Positions 1-8,371 of a DNA stretch of 26,047 bases are shown here, in pieces. Source of the stretch: an uncultured Collinsella sp. (lineage in GTDB: Bacteria > Actinomycetota > Coriobacteriia > Coriobacteriales > Coriobacteriaceae); assembly GCA_937934165.1 (NCBI GenBank), contig CALGZX010000094.1:1-26047 (forward strand), in the 5' to 3' direction. Position numbers and translations under genes: made by a program. Every line of letters starts with the position of its first letter. Position 1 is the first letter of the stretch. Under the pieces are notes generated by a model that was not told the origin of the DNA, ran no database searches, and worked only from the letters and a program-made list of their open reading frames with translations.

Positions 1-49
1 ATGGCCACCGGACCCATCGAAACACATCTCCACCGTTCCTTCAACTGGG

Positions 50-84
50 AAAACGAGGCCCCCCGTGGCCTGAATGGGGCCTCG
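50..84 (-). terminator. Likely rho-independent terminator of the phosphatase/STAS-kinase pair
   Basis: A perfect 9-bp stem (CGAGGCCCC at 54-62 with GGGGCCTCG at 76-84) encloses a 13-nt loop. Read on the minus strand it is followed by TTTT (53-50). It lies about 110 nt after the stop of the 193-939 gene. The T run is short, so termination may be leaky. Apart from this, 1-192 holds nothing I can assign. Confidence 0.5.
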
Positions 85-192
85 GGGGCGTTCGGCTAAC
101 TGCGGGAACGGCCTATCCGCTCAATGTGTTCGGCTGAGATCGGAAATCAACCGCCGCATGTTCTTAGTAGCTAAACGCGCTAAAGCGATTGG

Positions 193-939
193 CTAGGCAC
201 ACGATTCCAGCGCTCCGCTAAACAGCTTCACCATCTGTACGCGCGTGCCGGCGCCGTCCGTACGACGAGCAACCTCCACGTTATCGACGAGCATACGCAT
301 AAGCTTGATGCCACGGCCGCGCTCCTCGGATGCGACCGGCTCGCTCGTTTCATCGATAGAATAGCCGGCACCTCGATCAAGCACCTCAACCACAACGCGA
401 TCGCCATAGGCCTGAACCGTCAGGACGCACCCGATACCGCCCGCATGGTCATAGGCATTACCCAGCGCCTCCCCCGACGCCAATGCGACATCGTAGCGCT
501 CGTCACGGCGCAACGGAAGCGATTCAAGGAGTTCGGCGATGCGATGTCGGTAGTATGGAAGATTCTCGATACCCTGACGGACCTCGACGCTCTTACTCCA
601 GCGAGGCAGCTCCCCCACCGGAATGGCGGGAATAGACTCCCGTGCCGGCCCCGCGACATGAAGGATATCGACAAGACGAGCAATCTCCAAAAAGCGAACA
701 ACTTCACCAGATGCATTGACGAGCGAAAGCAGGCCTTCTCGCCTCATGAGCTCACGAGCGCGCGTAAGCAGGAATGCCAAGCCCGTCGAATCGATAAAGC
801 TAACAGCCTGACAGTTGATGACAACACGACGCACGCCGCGGCCAATCAAAGCATCCAACCGCCGACGCAGCGCAGGCACCGTGGCGATGTCGATATCGCC
901 TGGTGGCGTCAAAACCGCTATGTCATTCCACTCATTCAT
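193..939 (-). CDS. Fused STAS (anti-anti-sigma) and HATPase (anti-sigma kinase) protein
   Basis: This is a two-domain partner-switching protein of about 248 aa. Residues ~5-100 form a STAS domain with the conserved phosphoacceptor motif FIDSTGL (Ser ~51). Residues ~115-245 form an RsbW/SpoIIAB-type GHKL ATPase: N-box with Glu157, Asn161 and the DHA motif, G1 box DRGAG (~188-192), and G2 box GRGIKLM (~208-214). Both halves look intact. In known systems these domains sit on separate proteins: the kinase holds a sigma factor and phosphorylates the STAS protein, and a PP2C phosphatase reverses this. The phosphatase gene lies just upstream (stop at 1018), so the two probably form an operon. I chose ATG 939, which has GGGGAA 10 nt upstream. 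A TTG at 957 would add six residues but has no Shine-Dalgarno sequence. The partner (sigma factor or other target) is not in the window. Confidence 0.85.
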   Translation of the reverse strand: MNEWNDIAVLTPPGDIDIATVPALRRRLDALIGRGVRRVVINCQAVSFIDSTGLAFLLTRARELMRREGLLSLVNASGEVVRFLEIARLVDILHVAGPARESIPAIPVGELPRWSKSVEVRQGIENLPYYRHRIAELLESLPLRRDERYDVALASGEALGNAYDHAGGIGCVLTVQAYGDRVVVEVLDRGAGYSIDETSEPVASEERGRGIKLMRMLVDNVEVARRTDGAGTRVQMVKLFSGALESCA

Positions 940-1017
940 ACGACCATGGTTCCCCAAAAAAGCCCACTCGATGCATTCGTTTCCCCAACCGTACGGATTC
1001 AGCCCGCCCAGCGTCGT

Positions 1018-3363
1018 CTATGAACGACCCCGTAAAAACTCAAGGGACACCAATGCAATGTCATCGTCCAGCGCCGATTCGGTAAATCGGTCAAGCTCGC
1101 CCAAGACCTTGCCGCAGATTCCCGATACGCCCTCACCCGAGACAGAGAGCAGAAGGTCGCGAAGGCGCTGCTCACCAAAGAACGCTCCGGTGCGGTCGCG
1201 GGCCTCAATCGTTCCGTCCGTATACATGAAGAGCATGTCGCCGGGAGCGAACGTAAACACGCCTGTCTCGTACACCATGCTCTCAAAGGCACCGATTACG
1301 CCCGATTGGCATCCAAGCAGCTCGACCTCTCCCCCACGGGCCTCGCCGCCACCCAGCGGCATCGACTCTGGCCTAATGACCATGGTCGGAGGATGGCCCG
1401 CCGAACAATACGTTGCGCGTCCGGCTTTAAGGTCAATCTTGGCGATAAAGGCCGTCACGAACGTCTCGACCCTCGAAAAGCCCATGAGCATGCTGTTAAG
1501 GGAGCGTGCCATGCGGGCCGGGCCAGCGCCCTCCCAGGCATATGCCGTCAGGGCCGTCTTGACGAGCGCGGACATCGATGCGGCCTCAATGCCTTTGCCA
1601 GACACATCACCCAAAATCATGACGGCGCAGTCGTCGGGAAGTCGGATGAGCGTATAGAAATCGCCGCCGACCAACGCCGAGTTCGTGGCCGACAGGTACA
1701 CCGAATCGGTTGCGATACCCGGAACATCCCCCAGGGAATTTCTCATGCCGATCTGGAGGGTCTGAGCAATATGGCGCTCCTCGCGCTTTTGAGATTCGCC
1801 TTCGTAGATCAGTTCAAAGTCATGCGCCAAGTGCACCAAGTAGTCATATTCAAGGTCATCAATCGGCTCTTGGCTACCATCACGAAGCAGCAGCGCGCGC
1901 GTCGTCGGGCTCTTCGCAACAGAAGCAGGAACAATCGCGTCGTTACTGTGCTTGCCATCACCCTCAGAGCGCGGGCGCCCCGCCTCGATGCCGGAGTCGA
2001 CGTAGAGACCTTGACAAGGCAGACCATGCGCCCTAAGCCAGCCTCCCATAGGCATCGATTCGTCAACGCGAGTTATACGAACGTGTTTAAGGTCCTCGGC
2101 ACTCGTACCGCCCAAAACAGATGCCTCAAAGCCATCAGGGCCAGCCCCCAGACGTGCCGCTGGCGCCGTCGTGGAAAAGAAAAGCTTCTCAGGGTCGTCC
2201 GGCAAGGCAACGCGACTGCCGCCTTCAAAATCTATGACGTAGGAATCCAGACTGGCGTCATACTCAACAGGGCAAAAATGGCAGTTAAGCATATTGCAGA
2301 TCTCGGACGATACCGCCTGGGTAGCCGCGGCAGAATCGTCTAGAAAGGTAAACAACTCATCACGCAAGACATTGAGCGAGCGGCCAAGCTCGGCCGTGCG
2401 ACGGGAGCGAAGGCTCGATGCCATGCCGACCAGCTGGATAGACAGGTAATCGCAAATGACCTCGAGCACATTAACGTCATAGGCAAGCGGTGCCTGAGGG
2501 CGTTTCCAACCAACTTCCAGCACGCCAAGGATCTGCGTACCGTAAAAAACGGGAAGACAGATCTCGCTGCGGTACGGAGGCATATCCTGCATACGCAACA
2601 GGTGCTTAGAACGATTGTCCAGGTCCATAAACATACCGGTGGCGGCCTTATCACCCTTAAGGTCCTGTTGAATCGACAAGCGACAGGCACGCGACTCACG
2701 AAGAACATACGTCGGAATGCCAGCGCCATACGGCAAAAACTCAGGCAGGTAGCTGTCGTACAGCTCCTTGGAAACACCGCGAAGTTTAAAACCGCCGCTC
2801 TCAGAAAAATAGATAGCAGCACCCGAAGCATCGAGCGTTCCTACAAGCTGGTTCAAAACGGTATCAAGTAGGCTGGGCAGCTCATCGGAGCCCACGGTAC
2901 TCATAATGACCGAGAGCGTGCCAGAGAGGCGCTTGTTAGCCACTCTAAGCTCCGAAAGAGCACGCTTGAGCTGACGGTCGTGCGAATACTGTTCTTCGAT
3001 GCTATGGAGCGCCACCAGGACACGTGGCGCGCGGCGCCCAAAGATGCGTGGAGGCGTTACGGAGCCCGCACGAACCAAGACGGGGATAAAGGAGCCGTCA
3101 CTCAGCTTGAGCATCAGTTCGTTCTCGGAGCCATCAGTTTCAAATGGCAGACGATGTTCCGTCGCACGTTCAAAAGCGGACGAGTACAGGACGTCTTTAA
3201 CATCTCCACCAATGACGTCGGCGCGTTCCTCGCACATCAAACCAAGTAAGCGATTATTCACATGCAGAATGGTTCCGTCGAGCTCGCAGATGATGACAGC
3301 ATCGCTCGTGATCTCGACTAGTTGGGCAACGTCTGCCCACTCGTTGTGTTCAAGCGTTTCCAT
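1018..3363 (-). CDS. PAS-GAF-SpoIIE sensor phosphatase (RsbU/RsbP-like PP2C)
   Basis: This is a 781-aa soluble serine phosphatase with sensory domains and no clear membrane segments. Residues ~10-125 resemble a PAS domain (ITSDAVIICELDGTILHVN). A short helical linker follows, then a GAF-like domain at ~160-315 and a second, weaker regulatory region at ~330-540. The C-terminal SpoIIE/PP2C domain (~550-780) keeps the metal and catalytic motifs VGGDFY, LGDVSGKG, SAGHPP, MYTDGTIEA and DDDIALV. The family dephosphorylates STAS-domain anti-anti-sigma factors. The next gene encodes just such a STAS domain, fused to its kinase, which makes it the obvious substrate. The input signal is unknown; PAS and GAF domains could bind a small ligand or cofactor. 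The start at ATG 3363 lies only 27 nt after the tRNA-Leu terminator, so the promoter must overlap that hairpin or transcription must read through. Confidence 0.88.
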   Translation of the reverse strand: METLEHNEWADVAQLVEITSDAVIICELDGTILHVNNRLLGLMCEERADVIGGDVKDVLYSSAFERATEHRLPFETDGSENELMLKLSDGSFIPVLVRAGSVTPPRIFGRRAPRVLVALHSIEEQYSHDRQLKRALSELRVANKRLSGTLSVIMSTVGSDELPSLLDTVLNQLVGTLDASGAAIYFSESGGFKLRGVSKELYDSYLPEFLPYGAGIPTYVLRESRACRLSIQQDLKGDKAATGMFMDLDNRSKHLLRMQDMPPYRSEICLPVFYGTQILGVLEVGWKRPQAPLAYDVNVLEVICDYLSIQLVGMASSLRSRRTAELGRSLNVLRDELFTFLDDSAAATQAVSSEICNMLNCHFCPVEYDASLDSYVIDFEGGSRVALPDDPEKLFFSTTAPAARLGAGPDGFEASVLGGTSAEDLKHVRITRVDESMPMGGWLRAHGLPCQGLYVDSGIEAGRPRSEGDGKHSNDAIVPASVAKSPTTRALLLRDGSQEPIDDLEYDYLVHLAHDFELIYEGESQKREERHIAQTLQIGMRNSLGDVPGIATDSVYLSATNSALVGGDFYTLIRLPDDCAVMILGDVSGKGIEAASMSALVKTALTAYAWEGAGPARMARSLNSMLMGFSRVETFVTAFIAKIDLKAGRATYCSAGHPPTMVIRPESMPLGGGEARGGEVELLGCQSGVIGAFESMVYETGVFTFAPGDMLFMYTDGTIEARDRTGAFFGEQRLRDLLLSVSGEGVSGICGKVLGELDRFTESALDDDIALVSLEFLRGRS

Positions 3364-3389
3364 CGTGGACCCCGCCGTCTATCGGTAAC

Positions 3390-3411
3390 AAAAAAGCCTC
3401 CGAAGAGGCTT
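3390..3411 (-). terminator. Rho-independent terminator of tRNA-Leu
   Basis: A 7-bp stem (AAGCCTC 3394-3400 with GAGGCTT 3405-3411) with a 4-nt loop is followed on the minus strand by a run of T (3393-3390 and the paired bases). It starts 11 nt after the CCA end of the tRNA. Confidence 0.8.
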
Positions 3412-3422
3412 CTCAAATGCGA

Positions 3423-3512
3423 TGGTGTCGAAGGCGGGACTTGAACCCGCATGACCAAAAAGCGGTCACTAGCACCTCAAGCTAGCGCGTCTGCCAATTC
3501 CGCCACTCCGAC
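3423..3512 (-). tRNA. tRNA-Leu (anticodon GAG)
   Basis: This is a 90-nt class II tRNA. The acceptor stem pairs GTCGGAG with CTTCGAC (one G-U), followed by discriminator A and an encoded CCA at 3426-3423. The D arm is of the type GGCGGAATTGGCAGACGC. The anticodon arm CTAGC-TTGAGGT-GCTAG gives anticodon GAG, which reads CUC and CUU. The long variable arm (GACCGCTTTTTGGTC) and the T arm (GCGGGTTCAAGTCCCGC) are typical of tRNA-Leu. The gene has its own promoter and terminator. Confidence 0.95.
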
Positions 3513-3569
3513 ATGCTATGTTGTTGATTCACGGTTCGTTTTGTTGGACCCGCGCGTTCAACGAGGAAG

Positions 3570-3599
3570 ATAATAACCTATGATTCGAGAACTGTGCAA
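3570..3599 (-). promoter_or_regulatory. Probable sigma-70-type promoter of tRNA-Leu
   Basis: On the minus strand TTGCAC (3599-3594), an 18-nt spacer and TATTAT (3575-3570) form a plausible -35/-10 pair about 58 nt before the tRNA. Immediately upstream, a perfect A/T palindrome (ACTTTTTT C AAAAAAGT, 3602-3618) could act as an UP element. The -35 is a poor match to consensus. Confidence 0.45.
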
Positions 3600-3813
3600 G
3601 CACTTTTTTCAAAAAAGTTTACGAATTTGTAGATGTGCAGGTAGACGGACCTGTTCGGGGCGGAATGAGGTTGCTTTCCAACGCGTCCTCGGGCATGCGG
3701 CATTATTTTGCTCCGCGCTTCGCGCTACAAAATAATGCCGCCCCCTGCGGAATGCGTTGGAAAGCAACCTCATTCCGGCCCTAGGGGTATGTACTCCGTG
3801 CACAGTTCTCAAA
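3584..3813. repeat. Outer inverted pair flanking the 117-nt palindrome
   Basis: GAGAACTGTGCA at 3587-3598 is exactly inverted as TGCACAGTTCTC at 3799-3810. Allowing two mismatches, the arms extend to about 17 bp (15 of 17 matching). They bracket the palindrome at 3661-3777. The left arm overlaps the proposed tRNA promoter. I see no target-site duplication outside the arms. Confidence 0.5.
3661..3777. repeat. 117-nt nested palindrome, MITE- or REP-like
   Basis: The outer arms are a perfect 24-bp inverted repeat (3661-3684 with 3754-3777). An inner perfect 13-bp pair (CGGCATTATTTTG at 3698-3710 with 3728-3740) follows after a 13-nt unpaired interval on each side. The tip (3715-3725) can form a small GC stem. 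As RNA or single-stranded DNA this would be a very stable long hairpin. It encodes no convincing protein and has no U tract, so it is not a normal terminator. A non-autonomous mobile repeat or a dispersed palindromic element is the best guess. Confidence 0.75.
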
Positions 3814-3842
3814 CATGTTCTGGGGGCTGATGCAAATTTGGT

Positions 3843-3924
3843 GGCTCGGCTTTGCCGAGCCCTTATATAAGGGGGCCGGAGCCAAAGCTCCGGCCTCACT
3901 CAATTTCTTATTAAATTAAGTGAG
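3843..3924. repeat. Three back-to-back hairpins in the intergenic region
   Basis: There are three compact stem-loops in 82 nt. The first is GGCTCGGC (3843-3850) with GCCGAGCC (3854-3861), loop TTT. The second is GGCCGGAGC (3874-3882) with GCTCCGGCC (3887-3895), loop CAAA. The third is CTCACTCAATTT (3895-3906) with AAATTAAGTGAG (3913-3924); its single mismatch becomes a U-G pair in minus-strand RNA. The short palindrome CTTATATAAG separates the first two. They could be part of a small structured RNA or repeat debris. Confidence 0.6.
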
Positions 3925-3962
3925 CGATCAGGAAATCGCACTCTCCCTGCCGAGTTACCCCA

Positions 3963-4089
3963 GGGCCCGCCCTGAAGTTACTTTTCAGAACACTCCGCAG
4001 GACGCAAGAAACCCCCGCCGCACGAAGTGCGCAGCGGGGGTTTCTTGCATGTCCGAGGACGTTCTGAAAAGTAACTTCAGGGCGGGCCC
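3963..4089 (-). terminator. 127-nt palindrome ending the opp operon (terminator core inside a long inverted repeat)
   Basis: The outer arms are a perfect 29-bp inverted repeat (3963-3991 with 4061-4089). Inside is a second perfect 15-bp stem (GCAAGAAACCCCCGC at 4004-4018 with 4034-4048) and a tip CGCAC-GAA-GTGCG (4019-4031). The inner stem has the A-rich/GC/T-rich look of a bidirectional terminator (GCGGGGGTTTCTT). It begins 16 nt after the stop of the last opp gene (4106), so it probably terminates that operon. The outer arms go far beyond what termination needs. Confidence 0.7.
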
Positions 4090-4105
4090 GGACGATAACA
4101 ACCGG

Positions 4106-5133
<1,028 letters not shown>

Positions 5134-5134
<1 letters not shown>

Positions 5135-6225
5135 TACGCCTCGCCTCCCTTCTTGGAATCCTTGCGCGTACGGGACGTCTCAGGAGCGTTCTTGAGGAAC
5201 TCGGGGTCACCGGAGTAGTGGCACGCAGAGTAATGACCAGACTCGGTGACAACGCGCTCGGGGCGCTGCTTGCGGCACTTGTCCGTCGCATAGGGACAAC
5301 GAGGCGAGAACACGCAGCCCTCAGGCAGGTTCATGAGCGAAGGCGGGTTGCCGTGAATCGGCGTAAGCGGCTTCTTCTCTTCGATGGCCTGCTCCGGGAT
5401 GGAGCGGATAAGGCCCCAGGTGTAGGGGTGGCGACTCTCGTAGAAGATTTCCTCAGCAGTACCGAACTCGACGGGACGGCCGGCGTACATAACCATGATC
5501 TTATCGGCCATATCGGCAACGACGCCCAGGTCATGGGTAATCATGATGATGGCGTTGCCGTTCTTCTCCTGCATTTCCTGCATGAGCTCGATAATCTGAG
5601 CCTGAATGGTAACGTCCAGAGCCGTCGTGGGCTCGTCGGCAATCAGGATATCGGGATCGCAGGCAAGAGCCATAGCGATCATGACACGCTGACGCATACC
5701 GCCGGAGAACTGGTGCGGATACTCATTGACGCGCTTCTCGGGCTCGGGGATACCCACGAGGTCCAAAAGCTCGGTAGCGCGCTTGAGCGCCTCCTGCTTG
5801 GAGTAGCCACGGTGCAGACGAAGGCCCTCGCCCACCTGCTTGCCGATCTTATAGACCGGGTTCAAGGAGGTCATAGGATCCTGGAAGATCATCGCGATGT
5901 CGTTTCCGCGAATGTGCTGCATCTCTTCCTCGGTCATCTCGAGGATAGAACGACCGCGATAGAGAACGTCGCCGCCCTCGATCTTTCCCGGAGGCATCGA
6001 GATGAGGCCCATGATGGTCATGGCGGTCACGGACTTACCGGAGCCGGACTCACCGACGACACCCAGGGTCTCGCCGCGATCGAGCGTGTAGGACACACCG
6101 TCGACAGCGCGAACGACACCATCCTCGGTATGGAAATACATCTTAAGGTCATCGACCTCGAGCAGATGCTGGCCCTCGGGAACCGGCTGGTCCTTCAGGT
6201 CCACATAGTTCTTGTTCTTCTTCAT
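5134..6225 (-). CDS. oppD: Oligopeptide/dipeptide ABC transporter ATPase (OppD/DppD-like)
   Basis: This is a 363-aa ATPase subunit. It shows Walker A GESGSGKSVT, Q-loop FQDPMTSLNP, signature FSGGMRQRVMIAMA, Walker B LIADEPTTALD and the H-loop in MITHDLGVVA. The C-terminal extension includes the four-cysteine motif (EGCVFSPRCPYA, DKC, ACHY). It is expected to pair with the OppF-like protein as a heterodimer beneath the two permeases. The stop of oppC and the start of this gene form TAAGGATG, so the two are two nucleotides apart. The coding sequence near the end (KKGGEA) supplies the GGGAGG ribosome site for oppF. Confidence 0.92.
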
Positions 6226-6227
6226 CC

Positions 6228-7163
6228 TTATGCGTCCTTCATCTTGACGTCGAGGGCGTCGCGCAGACCGTCACCCAGCAGGGTGAAGGCGAGCACCGTC
6301 GAGAGAATTGCCAGACCGGGCATGATCATCATCCAGGGAGCAGTCAGAAGATACTGCTGACCGTCCTGAATCATGGAGCCCCACGAAGGCGTAGGCGGAA
6401 TAACGCCCATGCCGAGGAAGGACAGAGCGGACTCGGTCAGAATGGCGCCACCAATGTTCATGGTCGCGTAGACCACGATGGAGGCGACGGAGTTCGGGAA
6501 GATGTGACGCACTACGATACGAGCATCAGATGCACCCATCGCGCGCGCAGCGTCAACATAGTCGTTTTCTTTGACCGTCAAGATTGCAGAGCGGAAGACG
6601 CGCGCAATCGAAGGCCAGCCGAGAATACCGATGGCGATAAAGACGTTCTGAAGACCACGGCCGATAACGGCGATCATGGCGACAACGAACAGCACGTACG
6701 GGAACGCCAGGAAGATGTCCGCACAGCGCATGATGATCGTATCCCAGATCCCGCCGTAGAAACCGGCCAGAGCACCCATGACCAGACCGATCACCGTGGA
6801 GATCGCGGTGGCCATAATGCCGACGGACAGCGAAACGCGTGCACCGTAGATAACGCGGACGAGAATGTCGCGACCAAGGGCGTCGGTGCCAAACGGGTGC
6901 TCTGCACACGGAGCCAACAGCGACGTCTCGGCCATGGTGGTCGAGTCGGAAGCCGTCGGCGAACCGAGCCAGGGCTTAGCCCACAGATCTGCGGTCAGGG
7001 CAACCAAAACGACGATGATGATCCAGCAGACACCGATAACGGCGAGCTTGTTCTTGCGAAGACGCTTAAAAGCGTCACCCCACAGCGTGCGGGACTTGGC
7101 GGGAGCAGATGCGGCCTTGGTGGCGGTAGCCTGCTCCTGAGACTGAGAATCAGTTTCCTGCAT
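6228..7163 (-). CDS. oppC: Oligopeptide ABC transporter permease (OppC/DppC-like)
   Basis: This 311-aa inner-membrane permease has a hydrophilic, Gln/Ala-rich N-terminal tail (~1-30), a first membrane helix at ~40-60, then the extracytoplasmic loop ending in HPFGTDALGRDILVRVIYGAR, a hallmark of the OppC family. About five further helices follow. The EAA-type coupling loop (YVDAARAMGASDARIVVRHIFPN, here split: YVDAARAMGAS then RHIFPNS) should contact the ATPases. A strong AGGGAGGT ribosome site overlaps the oppB stop codon and sits 7 nt before this ATG. Confidence 0.93.
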   Translation of the reverse strand: MQETDSQSQEQATATKAASAPAKSRTLWGDAFKRLRKNKLAVIGVCWIIIVVLVALTADLWAKPWLGSPTASDSTTMAETSLLAPCAEHPFGTDALGRDILVRVIYGARVSLSVGIMATAISTVIGLVMGALAGFYGGIWDTIIMRCADIFLAFPYVLFVVAMIAVIGRGLQNVFIAIGILGWPSIARVFRSAILTVKENDYVDAARAMGASDARIVVRHIFPNSVASIVVYATMNIGGAILTESALSFLGMGVIPPTPSWGSMIQDGQQYLLTAPWMMIMPGLAILSTVLAFTLLGDGLRDALDVKMKDA

Positions 7164-7177
7164 GAGACGTACCTCCC

Positions 7178-8215
7178 TTAGGCCTTATCCGACGGACCGC
7201 CAAGGCGGATGCGCGGGTCGAGGAATGCATAGCTAATGTCGACGAGCAGGTTAATCACCATGACGACGACGACGATGAGCGTAACGCCGCCCATAACGAT
7301 GGGCCAGTCACGCATGCTAATGGCGCGATAGACCTCATAGCCGATACCGGGCCAGTTAAAAACCGTCTCGGTCAGGATGGCGCCCGAAAGCATGCCACCA
7401 AAGTCGACACCAATATAGGTAACGACGGGGATGAGTGCATTCTTAAGCGCATGCTTGACGATGATCGCGCGATTGGAGAGACCCTTGGCCTTTGCCGTAC
7501 GGATGTAATCCTGGTTCATGACGTCAAGCAGCTGCGACCGCATAATGCGGGCGGCATAAGCGGTCGAAACCGAAGCCAGCGTAATGGTCGGAAGCACATA
7601 GTGCATCCAATCCTGATACTGAGAGCTGGAACCGCCGGCACCCGAGATCGGCATGGAGATTGCACCGCCCGTAGCGTCCTTGAGGATGACGCCAAAGAAC
7701 AGCTGCAGCAACATACCGAGCCAGAAGGCCGGGACCGCAACGAGGATCGACGTGGTGAGCGTTACCAAAATATCCCAGAAGGAATAACGCTTTACCGCCG
7801 AAATGATACCCGCACCGATACCCATGATTGCCTCGAGCACGATGGCGCACGCGGCAAGTTTGACCGTATACGGATACTTCTGGGCAAAAATTTCCGTAAC
7901 CGGCAGCTTGCGCTGATACGAATTGCCCAGATCGCCATGAAGCAGGCCGTTCATGTAATACAAGTAACGGTCCACGAGCGACGTTTGAACGGGGTCGCCG
8001 TTCTCGTCAAGGATCGCGTTGCCGTCCTCGTCCGACTGGACCAGGTGATAGCGGACGCGAAGCTGAAGCTCCACCTCGGGGGACAGAGCCTTGTCTCCAC
8101 CGATCAGCTTGATCGGATCTCCCGGCACGATATTCTGAAGGGCGAACAGAATCAGCGTAACGCCCAAAAATACCGGGATGAACTGAAGCACACGTTTAAC
8201 GATGTACTTACCCAT
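7178..8215 (-). CDS. oppB: Oligopeptide ABC transporter permease (OppB/DppB-like)
   Basis: This is a 345-aa inner-membrane permease. It begins with the family N-terminus (MGKYIVKRVLQFIPVFLGV), a membrane helix, and the segment NIVPGDP. The extracytoplasmic region (~45-110) contains an acidic stretch (SDEDGNAILDENGDP) that is longer than in many homologues. About five more helices follow, with the coupling loop DYIRTAKAKGLSNRAI and NALIPVVTYIG near residues 235-265. It starts at ATG 8215 with GGGGAG 4 nt upstream. A 10-bp hairpin lies between it and the binding-protein gene. Confidence 0.93.
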   Translation of the reverse strand: MGKYIVKRVLQFIPVFLGVTLILFALQNIVPGDPIKLIGGDKALSPEVELQLRVRYHLVQSDEDGNAILDENGDPVQTSLVDRYLYYMNGLLHGDLGNSYQRKLPVTEIFAQKYPYTVKLAACAIVLEAIMGIGAGIISAVKRYSFWDILVTLTTSILVAVPAFWLGMLLQLFFGVILKDATGGAISMPISGAGGSSSQYQDWMHYVLPTITLASVSTAYAARIMRSQLLDVMNQDYIRTAKAKGLSNRAIIVKHALKNALIPVVTYIGVDFGGMLSGAILTETVFNWPGIGYEVYRAISMRDWPIVMGGVTLIVVVVMVINLLVDISYAFLDPRIRLGGPSDKA

Positions 8216-8245
8216 ACCACTCCCCTATCTAGGGATTAACCTAAA

Positions 8246-8275
8246 TGGGATGCCGATCGCCAGACCGGCATCCCA
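8246..8275 (-). terminator. Intercistronic hairpin between binding protein and permease genes (attenuator or mRNA stabiliser)
   Basis: A perfect 10-bp stem (TGGGATGCCG 8246-8255 with CGGCATCCCA 8266-8275) has only ATTT after it on the minus strand. It sits in the 156-nt gap after the oppA stop. Such hairpins often stop part of the transcripts or protect the upstream mRNA, giving more binding protein than membrane subunits. Confidence 0.5.
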
Positions 8276-8371
8276 AAATTACCATCAGCCAGTTTACCCC
8301 AGGTTAGGGAGAACTGTATGTTTCCCATGAGGTCTACGTAAATACTTGACCCTCACGGAAGCTGCAAACTC

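Noticed and set aside
1..99. Plus-strand frame of 32 codons from the first base to TAA
   Set aside because: It spans the terminator stem; nothing in it is recognisable, though the tail of a gene from outside the window cannot be excluded.
3609..3899. 96-aa minus-strand open frame in the intergenic repeat region
   Set aside because: It runs through both arms of the palindrome and the hairpins; no ribosome site or recognisable protein.
3661..4089. CRISPR-like array
   Set aside because: The repeats are inverted pairs, not regularly spaced direct repeats with unique spacers, and no cas genes are present.
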